From: Streptomyces sp. NBC_00483
GTDB lineage: Bacteria > Actinomycetota > Actinomycetes > Streptomycetales > Streptomycetaceae
Length of the DNA: 64,000 bases
Direction: 5' to 3'
Assembly: GCF_036013745.1 (NCBI RefSeq)
Contig: NZ_CP107880.1
Coordinates: 186,001 to 250,000, forward strand
Position 1 is the first letter of the stretch, and each line of letters starts with the position of its first letter. A model generated the notes under the pieces. It ran no database searches and was not told the DNA's origin. It was given only the letters and a program-made list of their open reading frames with translations. Shown piece by piece: positions 1 to 8,791 of this stretch. The position numbers and the translations under genes were made by a program.

Positions 1-7
1 TGAGCCC

Positions 8-511
8 TCAGGTTCCCTGGACCCTGGCGATGAACGCGTCGAGGTTGCCGAGGGCCCGGTCCACGCGCTCGTCCAGCGTGAGCGACTCCTCGTAGCGGCC
101 CGCGCGCAGCTTCGGCTGCTTCTTGCCGCGCAGGTACAGGGAGCAGGCCAGGTCGGCGCAGACATACAGGCCGACCGTGTTGCCGTCGCGGCCGCGGGCC
201 CCGGCGAGCGGCGCGGCGAACAGGGACACGCCCGACGAGGCGTGTCCGGTGAGGCAGATCTGGCACAGGCTCGACTTCATCGCGCTGGTGCGCCCGCTCT
301 GCGGCACGCGCAGGCTGATGCCGACCGGTCCGTCGTCCGTGGGGCGCACGAGGTGCGCGCGCAGCGGCGCGCCCGGGTCCACCCAGCCGAGGAAGTCCAG
401 GTCGTGCCAGGGCAGCTCGGCGAAGTCGAGGGGCAGCCGCATACGGGTCGCCTCACCCTTGGTGCAGTTCACGAAGGACGAGCGGATCTGTTTGTCGCTG
501 AGTGGTTCCAC
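8..511 (-). CDS. FBP domain (EF-G-binding, treble-clef zinc finger) protein
   Basis: About 167 residues. It resembles the actinobacterial FBP/FusB-like family, whose C-terminal treble-clef zinc finger binds elongation factor G in characterised relatives. Visible features are a C-x2-C pair in SLCQICL, a second pair in VCADLACSLY and the family signature CSLYLRGKK followed by a helical tail. A longer reading from an ATG at 601 would overlap the next gene, so the GTG at 511 is preferred: the family-like sequence VEPLSDKQIRSSF starts there and a TAAGG ribosome site lies 8 bases upstream. It leaves a 56-base gap to the stress protein gene and could be co-transcribed with it. The ribosome-rescue role is known only for distant relatives. 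Confidence 0.78.
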   Translation of the reverse strand: MEPLSDKQIRSSFVNCTKGEATRMRLPLDFAELPWHDLDFLGWVDPGAPLRAHLVRPTDDGPVGISLRVPQSGRTSAMKSSLCQICLTGHASSGVSLFAAPLAGARGRDGNTVGLYVCADLACSLYLRGKKQPKLRAGRYEESLTLDERVDRALGNLDAFIARVQGT

Positions 512-567
512 AGCGTGGACCTTACAAAGCCGCTCGCCGATCATGCATCCGGATATTCGTGCATCGG

Positions 568-1446
568 TCAGGTGGTGTTCGGGATCACCGCCACCGGGCA
601 CGGCGCGTGGTGCAGCACCGCGTGGGCGACCGAGCCGATGCGGGAGCCGATCGCGGTGCGGCGCGCGCGACGGCCGACGACGAGCAGCTGGGCCTCGGGC
701 GCGACCGAGAGCAGCACCTGGCCCGCGCTGCCGATCTCGACGTGCTCACGGACCGGCACATCCGGGAACCGCTCGCGCCAGGGGGCGAGCGCGGCGCCGA
801 GGGCCTTCTTCTCGTACGGTTCCATACCGCCCGCGTCGTCGAGCAGGGCGAACGAGCTGGGGCTGTAGGAGAACACCGGCGGCAGGCTCCACGCGCGTAC
901 CGCTCGCACGGCCACGCCGCGGGCCTGCGCGGTGGTGAAGGCGAACTCCATCGCGGCGGCGCTGTCCTCCGGTTCGCCCTCCTGGCCGACGATCACGTCG
1001 CGCCCGCTCGCCTCGGCCGGCGCCGCGTCGTCCGCGCGGACGAGGACGACGGGCCGCTCGGCCTTGGCGATCACCTGCTGGCCGACCGAGCCGACGATGA
1101 AGCCGACGATCACGCCGTGCCCGCGCGAGCCGAGCACCAGGGACTCGCCGTCGTGCGCGGCCGCCAGCAGGGACTCGGCGGCCCCGTCCCCGTCGAGGAC
1201 GTCGGTGGTGACCGCGAGCCCGGGGTGGCGTTCGGCGATCTCGTGCTCGATGTCCGCGAGCAGATCGCCCGCCCACTGCGTGAGCGAGGACTCGTCCGCG
1301 GCGAGCGCCAGGCCGTCGGGGGCGGGCTCGCCCACGTGCACCAGGCGCAGCGGCAGTCCGCGCCGCACCGCCTCACGCGCCGCCCAGGCTGCCGCCGCCG
1401 CGCTCTCGGGGGATCCGTCCACACCCGCGGTGATGGGCCGGGTCAT
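568..1446 (-). CDS. Universal stress protein, two UspA domains
   Basis: A 292-residue cytoplasmic protein with two tandem UspA domains (about residues 1-145 and 150-290), the usual size for double-domain actinobacterial stress proteins. Each half keeps the ATP-binding G-x2-G-x9-G-S pattern: GSRGHGVIVGFIVGSVG in the first, GRRARRTAIGSRIGS in the second. Such proteins bind ATP and are induced by hypoxia, dormancy or starvation in relatives. A GAGGAGG ribosome site precedes the ATG by 6 bases. A 14-base tandem repeat sits directly upstream, between this gene and the end of the lipoprotein gene. Family assignment is secure; the specific stress is unknown. Confidence 0.92.
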   Translation of the reverse strand: MTRPITAGVDGSPESAAAAAWAAREAVRRGLPLRLVHVGEPAPDGLALAADESSLTQWAGDLLADIEHEIAERHPGLAVTTDVLDGDGAAESLLAAAHDGESLVLGSRGHGVIVGFIVGSVGQQVIAKAERPVVLVRADDAAPAEASGRDVIVGQEGEPEDSAAAMEFAFTTAQARGVAVRAVRAWSLPPVFSYSPSSFALLDDAGGMEPYEKKALGAALAPWRERFPDVPVREHVEIGSAGQVLLSVAPEAQLLVVGRRARRTAIGSRIGSVAHAVLHHAPCPVAVIPNTT

Positions 1447-1463
1447 CGCACCGCCTCCTCGTC

Positions 1464-1490
1464 TGTCCGGTCTCGTGTGTCCGGTCTCGT
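1464..1490. repeat. Two tandem copies of a 13-14 base repeat
   Basis: TGTCCGGTCTCGT occurs at 1464-1476 and again at 1478-1490, a 14-base period, filling the gap between the stress protein start codon and the lipoprotein stop codon. It lies in the likely 5' leader of the stress protein gene. It may be simple slippage or a regulatory site; nothing distinguishes the two. Confidence 0.7.
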
Positions 1491-2849
1491 CTAGTGAGCT
1501 GTCTGTCCGGGAGCGCCCGTTTTACTCGTCGTACCGGTCCCGCTTGTCGTGCCGGAGTTCGCCGGGCTCTTCGACGGTCGCAGATACCGGTTCCAGCCGC
1601 CCGCCGGGCGCTCCCCCACCTGGAGGTCGCGCAGTTGCGCGAGGACGGCCGGGTCCTGCGCGTCGAGCCAGTCGACGAACTGCCGGAAGGAGACGAGCCG
1701 GACGTCGCCGCTCCCCGCCTGGTCGGCGATCCGCTTGAGCGCCTCCTCGACGGCGTCCATGTAGATGCCGCCGTTCCACTCCTCGAAGTGGTTGCCGATG
1801 AAGAACGGCGCCCGGTTGGTCTCGTACGCGCGCTGGAAGCCGGTGAGATACGCCTGCGTGGCCTGGGTGCGCCAGCCCGGATAGTTGTACGCCGGGGCGC
1901 GGGTGGAGTTCTTCGACTGGTTGGCGAGGATGTTGTAGTCCATCGAGAGGACCTCGAAGCTGTGGCCGGGGAACGGGATGCCCTGCAGCGGCAGGTCCCA
2001 GATGCCCTGGCGCTTCTCCGGCCAGCGTTGCAGTCCGCCGGGCGAAGAGGCGTCGTAGCGCCAGCCGAGTTCGCGGGCCACGGGCAGCAGGTTCTCCTGG
2101 CCGAGCAGGCAGGGCGTGCGGCCACCGATGAGTTCCTTGTCGTAGTCGAAGGGCAGGGCCGGCTGGTCGTGCCAACCGGTGTGGGTGCGCCAGGACTTGA
2201 CGAAGGTGCGGGCCTGTTCGATCTCGCTGCGCCACTGCTGGGGGCTCCAGTTGCCGACGGAGCCGGAGCCGCCGCAGAAGTGCCCGTTGAAGTGGGTGCC
2301 GATCTCGTGCCCGTCGAGCCACGCCTGGTGGACGGAGCGCAGGGTCTCCTTCAGGTGCGGGTCGCTGAGGTAGCCGATGTCGGAGGCCCCGACGGGGTTG
2401 CCCGGCGGCTGGTAGCGGCGTTTCTGCGCCTCGGGCAGCAGGTAGAGCCCGGACAGGAAGAAGGTCATGCGGGCGTCGTGCTGCCGGGCCAGTTCGAGGA
2501 AGCGGGGGAACAGGCCGTTGCCGACCTCGCCCGCGCCGTCCCAGGAGAAGACGACGAACTGCGGCGGCGTCTGGCCGGGTTCCAAGGCGGTGGGCGCGGC
2601 GGGCTGCTTGGGCTGCCTGCCCGTGTACGAGGTCGAGCCGTCGCCGATCAGCCGGGGCAGGGCCTTCTTCTTGGCGGGGCGCTCGGGATGGCGGGCGGGG
2701 CCTGCCGGGGGCGGGCTCGCCTTCTCGCCGCCGCTCGTCCCGCATCCGGCGAGCGCCCCGGCCGCGGCGCCGAGGCCGACGCCGAGACCCAGGCGCGCCA
2801 CGCGTCTGCGACTGATTCCGCTGGACCGACCGGATTCTTCGAACTCCAT
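1491..2849 (-). CDS. Tat-dependent lipoprotein, polysaccharide deacetylase-like
   Basis: A 452-residue predicted exported protein. The N-terminus has a twin-arginine motif (SRRRVARLG, residues 13-21), a hydrophobic stretch and a lipobox LAGC with the lipidated cysteine at residue 36, followed by a low-complexity Pro/Lys linker. The body resembles the NodB/polysaccharide deacetylase fold: FSWDGAG takes the place of the usual TFDD motif and HEIGTHFNGHF the place of the metal-binding H-x3-H. The enzyme is therefore divergent and substrate or activity cannot be named. The C-terminus is a Gly/Thr/Ser-rich tail. The ATG at 2849 was chosen because an upstream ATG at 2948 would place 33 atypical residues before the Tat signal. 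Confidence 0.8.
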   Translation of the reverse strand: MEFEESGRSSGISRRRVARLGLGVGLGAAAGALAGCGTSGGEKASPPPAGPARHPERPAKKKALPRLIGDGSTSYTGRQPKQPAAPTALEPGQTPPQFVVFSWDGAGEVGNGLFPRFLELARQHDARMTFFLSGLYLLPEAQKRRYQPPGNPVGASDIGYLSDPHLKETLRSVHQAWLDGHEIGTHFNGHFCGGSGSVGNWSPQQWRSEIEQARTFVKSWRTHTGWHDQPALPFDYDKELIGGRTPCLLGQENLLPVARELGWRYDASSPGGLQRWPEKRQGIWDLPLQGIPFPGHSFEVLSMDYNILANQSKNSTRAPAYNYPGWRTQATQAYLTGFQRAYETNRAPFFIGNHFEEWNGGIYMDAVEEALKRIADQAGSGDVRLVSFRQFVDWLDAQDPAVLAQLRDLQVGERPAGGWNRYLRPSKSPANSGTTSGTGTTSKTGAPGQTAH

Positions 2850-3009
2850 GGGCAACCCAATCCGCGCCCCGGGCGGGGGCGTTGTACGTCCCCCCACACG
2901 GACACCGACCTCCGCACCGTAGGGCGGATAAACGGACAATTGCCTCATTTGGGACGGCGTGCCGCGGAACGGGCTGCCACGCGGTGGGCTGCCAGGAGTT
3001 GTCGGAGTC

Positions 3010-4395
3010 TCAGTCCTCGCCGACGACCTTGCCGGGGTTGAACAGGTCCAGCGGGTCCAGGGTCTCCTTCACGGCCCGCTGCAACGCGCAGACGGCGGGG
3101 CCCAGTTCGCTGCGCATGCCGTCGCGCTTGAGCAGGCCGACGCCGTGCTCCCCCGTGACCGTGCCGCCCGCCGCGATCGCGGCCTGAAGGAGTTCCTCGA
3201 AGGCGGCCTGCGCGGCGACGCGTTCCGCCTCGTCACCGGGCTCGGTGATCAGCAGCGGGTGCAGATTGCCGTCGCCCGCGTGCGCGATGGTCGCGATGCG
3301 CACGCCGTGCCTGCGCCCGATCTTCTCGATGGTGGCGAGCATCTGCGGCACGGCGGAGCGCGGCACGCACAGGTCCTCGGTGAGCACCGGGCCGAGCCGC
3401 TCGAGCGCGGGATACGCGAGGCGCCGTACGTCGAACAGGGCCTCGGCCTCGACGGCGTCGGTGGACTGCTCGGCCCACAGCGCCCCCGCCTCCCGGAAGG
3501 CGTCCGCCACCGCGCTCGCCTCGGCCTCGCCCGCGTCGCCCGGGGCGTCGATGCGCGCGAGCAGCATCGCCTCCGCGCCCGGCTCGATGCCCAGGTGCTT
3601 CCAGTTCTCCACGGCCTCCATGCAGGCGCGGTCGAGGAGTTCGAGGGCGGCGGGCGCGAGGCCCCGGCTCGTGACGAGGGCGACGGCGGCGCCCGCGGCG
3701 ACGAGGCTGTCGAAGTTGCCGACCACGGTGCGCGGTTCACCGACGGGCGCGGGCCGCAACTTGAGGGTGATCTCGGTGATGACGCCGAAGGTGCCTTCGG
3801 AGCCAACGAACAGGCTCGTCAGGTCGTAGCCCGCGACGCCCTTCGTGGTGCGCCGGCCGAGCCTGACCCGGCTGCCGTACTCCCCCGCGGGCCCGCCCAT
3901 GACGACTTCCATGCCGAGGACGTAGTCGCGGGTGACGCCGTACTTGAGGCAGCACAGGCCGCCCGCGTTCGTGGAGACGTTGCCGCCGATCGTGGACCAG
4001 GGGGCGCTGGCCGGGTCCGGCGGGTACCACAGGCCGTGCTCGGCGACGGCGGCCTTGAGGTCGTTGTTGACGACCCCGGGCTGGACGACGGCGATCAGGT
4101 TCTCGGTGTCGATCTCGAGGATGCGGTTCATCTTCGACACGTCGAGCACGAGGCAGCCGTCGACGGCGTTGGCCCCGCCGGAGAGTCCTGTGCCCGCGCC
4201 CCGCGTAACGACCGGTATCCGCCGGGCCGCGCAGGCCCGCACCACGGACTCGACCTCCTCGGCGGACGTGGCGCGCACCGCGGCGAGCGGCCGGCCCATC
4301 GGCGCCCACTCGGCGTCGTCGTGGCCGAGGGACGCGAGGACGTCCGGGTCGGTGACGAGGGTGCTGTCCGGGAGCGCGGCGGCGAGTTCGCCCAC
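3010..4395 (-). CDS. FAD-binding oxidase, glycolate oxidase GlcD/D-lactate dehydrogenase-like
   Basis: A 461-residue flavoenzyme of the vanillyl-alcohol-oxidase fold. The FAD_binding_4 domain (about residues 35-215) has the PP-loop TRGAGTGLSGGAN and a downstream GGNVSTNAGG stretch; the C-terminal FAD-oxidase domain ends with the family motif TGEHGVGLLKR and NPGKV. These enzymes oxidise 2-hydroxy acids such as glycolate or D-lactate; the substrate is not evident here. It starts with GTG preceded by GAGGGG. No GlcE or GlcF subunit gene is nearby, so it probably works as a stand-alone dehydrogenase. Located between the lipoprotein and an anti-sigma-like gene on the same strand, with 140-160 base gaps. 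Confidence 0.9.
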   Translation of the reverse strand: MGELAAALPDSTLVTDPDVLASLGHDDAEWAPMGRPLAAVRATSAEEVESVVRACAARRIPVVTRGAGTGLSGGANAVDGCLVLDVSKMNRILEIDTENLIAVVQPGVVNNDLKAAVAEHGLWYPPDPASAPWSTIGGNVSTNAGGLCCLKYGVTRDYVLGMEVVMGGPAGEYGSRVRLGRRTTKGVAGYDLTSLFVGSEGTFGVITEITLKLRPAPVGEPRTVVGNFDSLVAAGAAVALVTSRGLAPAALELLDRACMEAVENWKHLGIEPGAEAMLLARIDAPGDAGEAEASAVADAFREAGALWAEQSTDAVEAEALFDVRRLAYPALERLGPVLTEDLCVPRSAVPQMLATIEKIGRRHGVRIATIAHAGDGNLHPLLITEPGDEAERVAAQAAFEELLQAAIAAGGTVTGEHGVGLLKRDGMRSELGPAVCALQRAVKETLDPLDLFNPGKVVGED

Positions 4396-4538
4396 CGTGC
4401 CCCTCGTGTCTGCGGTGTCGATGTCGTCCTCCTGAACAGATGGCCCTGACCGGCGCGTTCACGGGTCGGGGACACCATCATGGAACACCGCTTCGCGCCG
4501 TCACACGGCGCGGGTCGCTCAAGAAGCTCGGGGGTCGT

Positions 4539-4988
4539 TCAGGAGGCGAGGGTCAGCACGGCGCGCACGCGCTTGCCGACCGGCACCTGCTCCACGGAGA
4601 CGACGGCGAGCGCGTCCACGATCTCCAGGCCGTGGCCGCCCACGCGCGCCGGGTCCCGAGGGAAGCGCACCGGCACGGCGGCGCTGCTGTCGTAGACGGT
4701 GACGGCGACATGCCGCGACGTGCCCTCGAGTTCCAGGACGTACGGGCCCGCGCTGTGCCGGTCCGCGTTCGTGATCAACTCGCTCACGACGAGCAGGACG
4801 TCCCCGGCCGTGCGCGGGTCGAGCTCGACGCACCACTCCTGGCGCAGGCGCGTCAGGAACACGTCGGCGAACCTGCGCGCGTCAGCCAGGCACCCCTCGT
4901 CACCTGCGTAGTGGGTCGCCTGCATCAGTGGCCCGACTGCCTCGTCGAAACCTGTGGGGATCAATGCCCCGTCCATGTACTCGGTCAT
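4539..4988 (-). CDS. ATP-binding regulatory protein, anti-sigma factor (HATPase_c) type
   Basis: A 149-residue GHKL-type ATPase like the many RsbW/SpoIIAB relatives of Streptomyces. The N-box region is VVSELITNADRHS, the G1 box is the shortened RVGGHGLEIVDAL; both are typical of the small stand-alone class. Such proteins bind or phosphorylate anti-sigma antagonists and control alternative sigma factors or development. The ATG at 4988 has an AAAGAG ribosome site 6 bases upstream and is preferred over an ATG five codons earlier. No partner antagonist or sigma gene is adjacent. It is divergent from the large membrane protein gene at 5155. Confidence 0.85.
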   Translation of the reverse strand: MTEYMDGALIPTGFDEAVGPLMQATHYAGDEGCLADARRFADVFLTRLRQEWCVELDPRTAGDVLLVVSELITNADRHSAGPYVLELEGTSRHVAVTVYDSSAAVPVRFPRDPARVGGHGLEIVDALAVVSVEQVPVGKRVRAVLTLAS

Positions 4989-5154
4989 TCGTGTCTCTTT
5001 CACGCCTGCAGGACTCCGCGATGGACACCCGCAGCCTGCTGATACCCCGCATCAGGCCGCGCAGTCCTGCCGGATTCGACGGGGTGACCGACTCCCCGGC
5101 TCGTCGTTTGAAGGACGACACCGTGTCCCTACGGACTTCCGGGAGAGGCCCGCC

Positions 5155-7110
5155 ATGCCCCAGCTTCGTCGCGAAAGCATTATCCCCCGCTCACGGATAG
5201 CCACCGACCAGGCCGAGGCAGCTCTGCTCGACGAGTACACCGGCCTCGTACGCCTGGCCTATCTGACGCTCCCCGCCGTCTTCACCCGCCATCGCCGGGT
5301 GCTGCTCGCCCACACCGCCGTCCAGCGCGCGCTGCCGGGGCGCCCGGCCTCCGTGCCCGGGCCCCGTGCCCCAGGCGACGGCTCCGACACCGCCACCGAC
5401 GCGCTGCGCGTACGCATCCTGCGGACCGCTCTGTCCTTCGCGCACCGGCCGGCCGGCTGGCCCGCGGCCCTGCCGCCGCCCCGCATCCTGCTGCCCCGGC
5501 TCCCCGTGGTCTGGGGGCTGCGGCTGTTCCCCCGCTCCGGCGGCGCCGAGGAACTCGCGCTGGTCCGTTCCCTCGCGGACGCTTCCGCCCCCGCGCGCGC
5601 CGCGTTCGTGCTCCGGCACATCGACTCCATGGACGCGGACCGGGCGACGGCGCTGTTGGCCGCGGCCGGGGTGGCGGATGCCGGGGCGGCCGTAGAGGAG
5701 TCCGTCGGACTCGACGCCGAATCCGGGCCTGCCGCCGCGGCGTTGCTGCACTCCCAGGAGTTCGACGCCTGCTCCGTGCAGACACGTCCCACGGATCTGC
5801 TGCGCCGCGCACGGCGAACCCGGGTCGCTCTCGCCCTCGGTGCCGTGGCCGTCGTCGCGGCGGCCGCCGTGCTCGCCCCCGACACCGCCCCGCAGCGGGA
5901 AGCGGCGGGCGCGGGCACCCCGGTCCGGGCGGCGCCCGCCTCCGGTGACCTCACCCGCGCCGGGCGGGACACCTGGGCCGACACCTCACGGGTCGACTTC
6001 ACGGCCTGGCCCGCGCGCGGCGACCGGACCGACGACACCGCCCTGCTGGACCGGGCGCTGGCCGCGTGGGCCGAGCCCTCCGGCGCCGTACGCGTCAGCC
6101 GGACCCCGGACACCACGGCCGATCCACCGCCACGCGCACCGCAACTGCTGTTCGCGGGCGACGTCGACGGCCGTGCCGTGGTGCTCCTCAGCGACGGCGA
6201 ACGGCTGGCCCGCTACACCGCGCCGGACGGCGACGGCCCGGCCGACCTCGCGCTGGCCCGGGTCGACGACGCCGACGTGACCACGGCGGCGGCTGTCGTC
6301 CTCACCCGCGACCACGGTTCCGCCCGCTATCTGACGGCGCCGTGGATCACCGAGGCGACCACCCGGGACCTCTTGCGACCCGACACTCAGGGGCGGCCGC
6401 TGGACGTGTCGGACGACGGGGTGAGCGACGCCGTTCCGGTCGCGCCGGCGGACGGCTGCGCGCGCCGCCCCGTGCTCCAACTGCGCTCCTCGGCGCGCAT
6501 CGTGGAGAACCACTCGTTCCTGCTCGCCGACCTCGGCGGTCTCTCGCCCGTACACCTCACGTACACGCCGCTTCCCGGACACGGCACGCCTCCGCCCCGG
6601 CAGCCGCGCGAGGCCACCGGCAGCCAGGCGCTGGTCGCGTGGGCGCGCACCGCCTGCCGGCTCCAGCCGTGGCGGGGCGGCGCCGTGCGCGCCGTCAACG
6701 CGTGGGACTTCGCCGAGCAGCAGTTGCCGAAGGACGCGGGCCGGGCGGTCTGGTCCTGCGTACGCGCCTCCACCTGGCGTGGCCCGGGCGATGTCGCTCT
6801 CCTGATGCGCGCGCCCGGCGCCGCCGCCGAACCGGCGCAGCTGGTCGGCCGGGCCCGGGCCACGGCGGCCTGCAGCCGGTTCGGCCAGCACGTGGTGGCC
6901 GACACCCGGTGGAGGTCGCCGGACGACCACTGGTACCTCCTGGCTGCGGGAAGCCGCGCGGTCACCCGGATCGAGGCGAGCGGTGCGGTGACCGCGTCCC
7001 GCAAGGGCCGCACCGTGGCCGTGCGCGCGCCCGAACACGGCACGGTCCGTGTGGCGGCCCGCCTCGACACCGGGGAGCGGCTGAAGGAGGTGGCACCCGG
7101 GCGGCCCTGA
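5155..7110 (+). CDS. Membrane-anchored protein with sigma-like N-terminal region, function unknown
   Basis: A 651-residue protein I cannot assign to a functional family. Residues 20-60 (LLDEYTGLVRLAYLTLP) and the following helices look like region 2 of sigma-70-type proteins, as in several Streptomyces membrane proteins, but the DNA-binding region 4 is absent. One transmembrane helix is predicted at about residues 223-241 (VALALGAVAVVAAAAVLA), placing roughly 400 C-terminal residues outside the cell. The external part has several cysteines and alternating strand-like segments. The ATG at 5155 has a GGGAGAGG ribosome site 6 bases upstream. It is transcribed away from the anti-sigma-like gene at 4988, which makes a signalling link possible but unproven. 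Confidence 0.75.
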   Translation: MPQLRRESIIPRSRIATDQAEAALLDEYTGLVRLAYLTLPAVFTRHRRVLLAHTAVQRALPGRPASVPGPRAPGDGSDTATDALRVRILRTALSFAHRPAGWPAALPPPRILLPRLPVVWGLRLFPRSGGAEELALVRSLADASAPARAAFVLRHIDSMDADRATALLAAAGVADAGAAVEESVGLDAESGPAAAALLHSQEFDACSVQTRPTDLLRRARRTRVALALGAVAVVAAAAVLAPDTAPQREAAGAGTPVRAAPASGDLTRAGRDTWADTSRVDFTAWPARGDRTDDTALLDRALAAWAEPSGAVRVSRTPDTTADPPPRAPQLLFAGDVDGRAVVLLSDGERLARYTAPDGDGPADLALARVDDADVTTAAAVVLTRDHGSARYLTAPWITEATTRDLLRPDTQGRPLDVSDDGVSDAVPVAPADGCARRPVLQLRSSARIVENHSFLLADLGGLSPVHLTYTPLPGHGTPPPRQPREATGSQALVAWARTACRLQPWRGGAVRAVNAWDFAEQQLPKDAGRAVWSCVRASTWRGPGDVALLMRAPGAAAEPAQLVGRARATAACSRFGQHVVADTRWRSPDDHWYLLAAGSRAVTRIEASGAVTASRKGRTVAVRAPEHGTVRVAARLDTGERLKEVAPGRP

Positions 7111-7202
7111 CCGTTCGGACCTGCTGCATCCACCCGCTCTGTTGATGCGGAAGTCGGTCTTGGGGCGGACGGTGGTGGACAGGGGGCGAGCGAGGGAGAC
7201 CC

Positions 7203-8714
7203 ATGAACGCGGAACGTGCCGGACAGCGATGCCTGGTCACCGGGGCGAGCGGCTACATCGGTGGCCGCCTGGTACCGGAACTGCTCGCCTCGGGGCATCA
7301 CGTGCGCTGCCTGGCCCGCTCCCCCGCCAAGCTCCGGGATCACCCGTGGGCCGGCGATGTCGAGGTGGCTCAGGGCGATCTCACGGATCGCGACTCGCTC
7401 GGCGCCGCGCTGAGCGGCATCGACGTCGCGTACTACCTGGTGCACGCGCTCGGCACCGGCAAGGACTTCGAGCGCACCGACCGCGAGATGGCGACGGCCT
7501 TCGCCGAAGAGGCCCGCCGGGCGGGTGTGCGGCGAATCGTCTATCTGGGCGGCCTGACGCCCGCGGGCGTACCCGAGCGTGAGCTGTCGCCGCATCTGCG
7601 CTCGCGGGCGGAGGTCGGGCACATCCTGCTGGCCTCCGGCGTGCCGACGACGGTGCTGCGGGCGGCCGTGATCATCGGGTCCGGCTCCGCGTCGTTCGAG
7701 ATGCTGCGCTATCTGACCGAACGGCTGCCGGTGATGGTGACGCCCAGCTGGGTGCACACCCGGATCCAGCCGATCGCGGTCCGCGACGTGCTGCGCTGCC
7801 TCGTGGACAGCGCGGCGATGCCGTCGGAGGAGTCCCGTTCCTTCGATGTCGGCGGGCCCGACGTGCTCACCTACCGCGACATGATGCTCCGGTACGCGGC
7901 CGTGGCGCGGTTGCCGCGGCGCGTCGTGGTCGGGGTGCCGATGCTCAGCCCCGGCCTGTCGAGCCACTGGGTCGGCCTGGTGACGCCCGTGCCCGCCTCC
8001 ATCGCCCGCCCGCTCACCGAGTCGCTGCGCCACGAAGTCGTCTGCCACGAGCACGACATCCAGCAATGGGTGGCGTATCCGCCGGGTTCCCCGATCGGGT
8101 TCGACGAGGCGGTGCGGCTGGCGCTGCGCCGTGTCCAGGAGGCGCAGGTGGCCACCCGCTGGTCGTCCGCCGCGCTGCCGGGCGCCCCCAGCGATCCGCT
8201 GCCCACCGACCCGGACTGGGCGGGCGGCAGCCTCTACACGGACGACCGGGAGCGGCTGGTCGAGGCCTCGCCGGAGCGGCTGTGGGACGTGGTCGAGGGC
8301 ATCGGCGGGGAACACGGCTGGTACTCGTTCCCGCTGGCGTGGGCCGTGCGCGGCGGGCTCGACCGGTTCGTGGGCGGTGTGGGGCTGCGGCGTGGGCGGC
8401 GGGACGCGGCGCGGCTGCGGGTCGGCGACTCGCTGGATTTCTGGCGCGTGGAGGAGATCGAGCCGGGCCGGCTGCTGCGGCTGCGCGCCGAGATGCGGTT
8501 GCCGGGCCTGGCCTGGCTGGAGCTGTCCGTGGAGGCGGCGGACGGCGGGCGCTCCCGCTACCGGCAGCGGGCGCTGTTCCATCCGCACGGCCTGGCGGGC
8601 CAGGCGTACTGGTGGAGCGTGGCGCCGTTCCACTCCGTGGTGTTCGGCGGGATGGCGCGCAACATCGCGGCCACGGCCGAGCGGGGTACCGACGGGGGCG
8701 CCCCGTGCGGGTGA
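7203..8714 (+). CDS. SDR-family NAD(P)-binding protein with C-terminal DUF2867 domain
   Basis: A 503-residue two-domain protein. Residues 10-300 form an atypical SDR (NmrA-like) Rossmann domain with the nucleotide motif TGASGYIGGRL; the catalytic Tyr-x3-Lys is not obvious, as in many NmrA-like proteins. Residues about 330-490 form a DUF2867 (START-like) domain, ending near FHPHGLAGQAYWWSVAPFH. A GGGAG ribosome site precedes the ATG. Only 77 bases separate it from the photolyase gene, the same order as in other Streptomyces light-responsive loci, so the two are probably co-transcribed. The substrate is unknown; a role in pigment or lipid modification would be guesswork. Confidence 0.88.
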   Translation: MNAERAGQRCLVTGASGYIGGRLVPELLASGHHVRCLARSPAKLRDHPWAGDVEVAQGDLTDRDSLGAALSGIDVAYYLVHALGTGKDFERTDREMATAFAEEARRAGVRRIVYLGGLTPAGVPERELSPHLRSRAEVGHILLASGVPTTVLRAAVIIGSGSASFEMLRYLTERLPVMVTPSWVHTRIQPIAVRDVLRCLVDSAAMPSEESRSFDVGGPDVLTYRDMMLRYAAVARLPRRVVVGVPMLSPGLSSHWVGLVTPVPASIARPLTESLRHEVVCHEHDIQQWVAYPPGSPIGFDEAVRLALRRVQEAQVATRWSSAALPGAPSDPLPTDPDWAGGSLYTDDRERLVEASPERLWDVVEGIGGEHGWYSFPLAWAVRGGLDRFVGGVGLRRGRRDAARLRVGDSLDFWRVEEIEPGRLLRLRAEMRLPGLAWLELSVEAADGGRSRYRQRALFHPHGLAGQAYWWSVAPFHSVVFGGMARNIAATAERGTDGGAPCG

Positions 8715-8791
8715 TCGTGCATCCGTGCGCACCGTCGGCCGGGAAGGCCTGACGTAGCCCGCTTGCCGCCCTCTCCACCTGGAGCCTTTCC

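Noticed and set aside
512..601. N-terminal extension of the FBP protein from the ATG at 601.
   Set aside because: It would overlap the stress protein gene and the extra residues do not resemble the family; the GTG at 511 has a ribosome site.
2959..4449. A long plus-strand frame opposite the FAD oxidase.
   Set aside because: The oxidase on the minus strand has all its motifs; the plus-strand product is low-complexity.
4954..5154. An upstream start for the membrane protein gene at 4954.
   Set aside because: It would overlap the divergent anti-sigma-like gene; the ATG at 5155 has a good ribosome site.
6387..8732. A 781-codon open frame on the minus strand opposite the membrane protein and SDR genes.
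   Set aside because: It mirrors two well-supported genes, has Arg/Pro/His-rich sequence without domains and is a typical high-GC antisense shadow.
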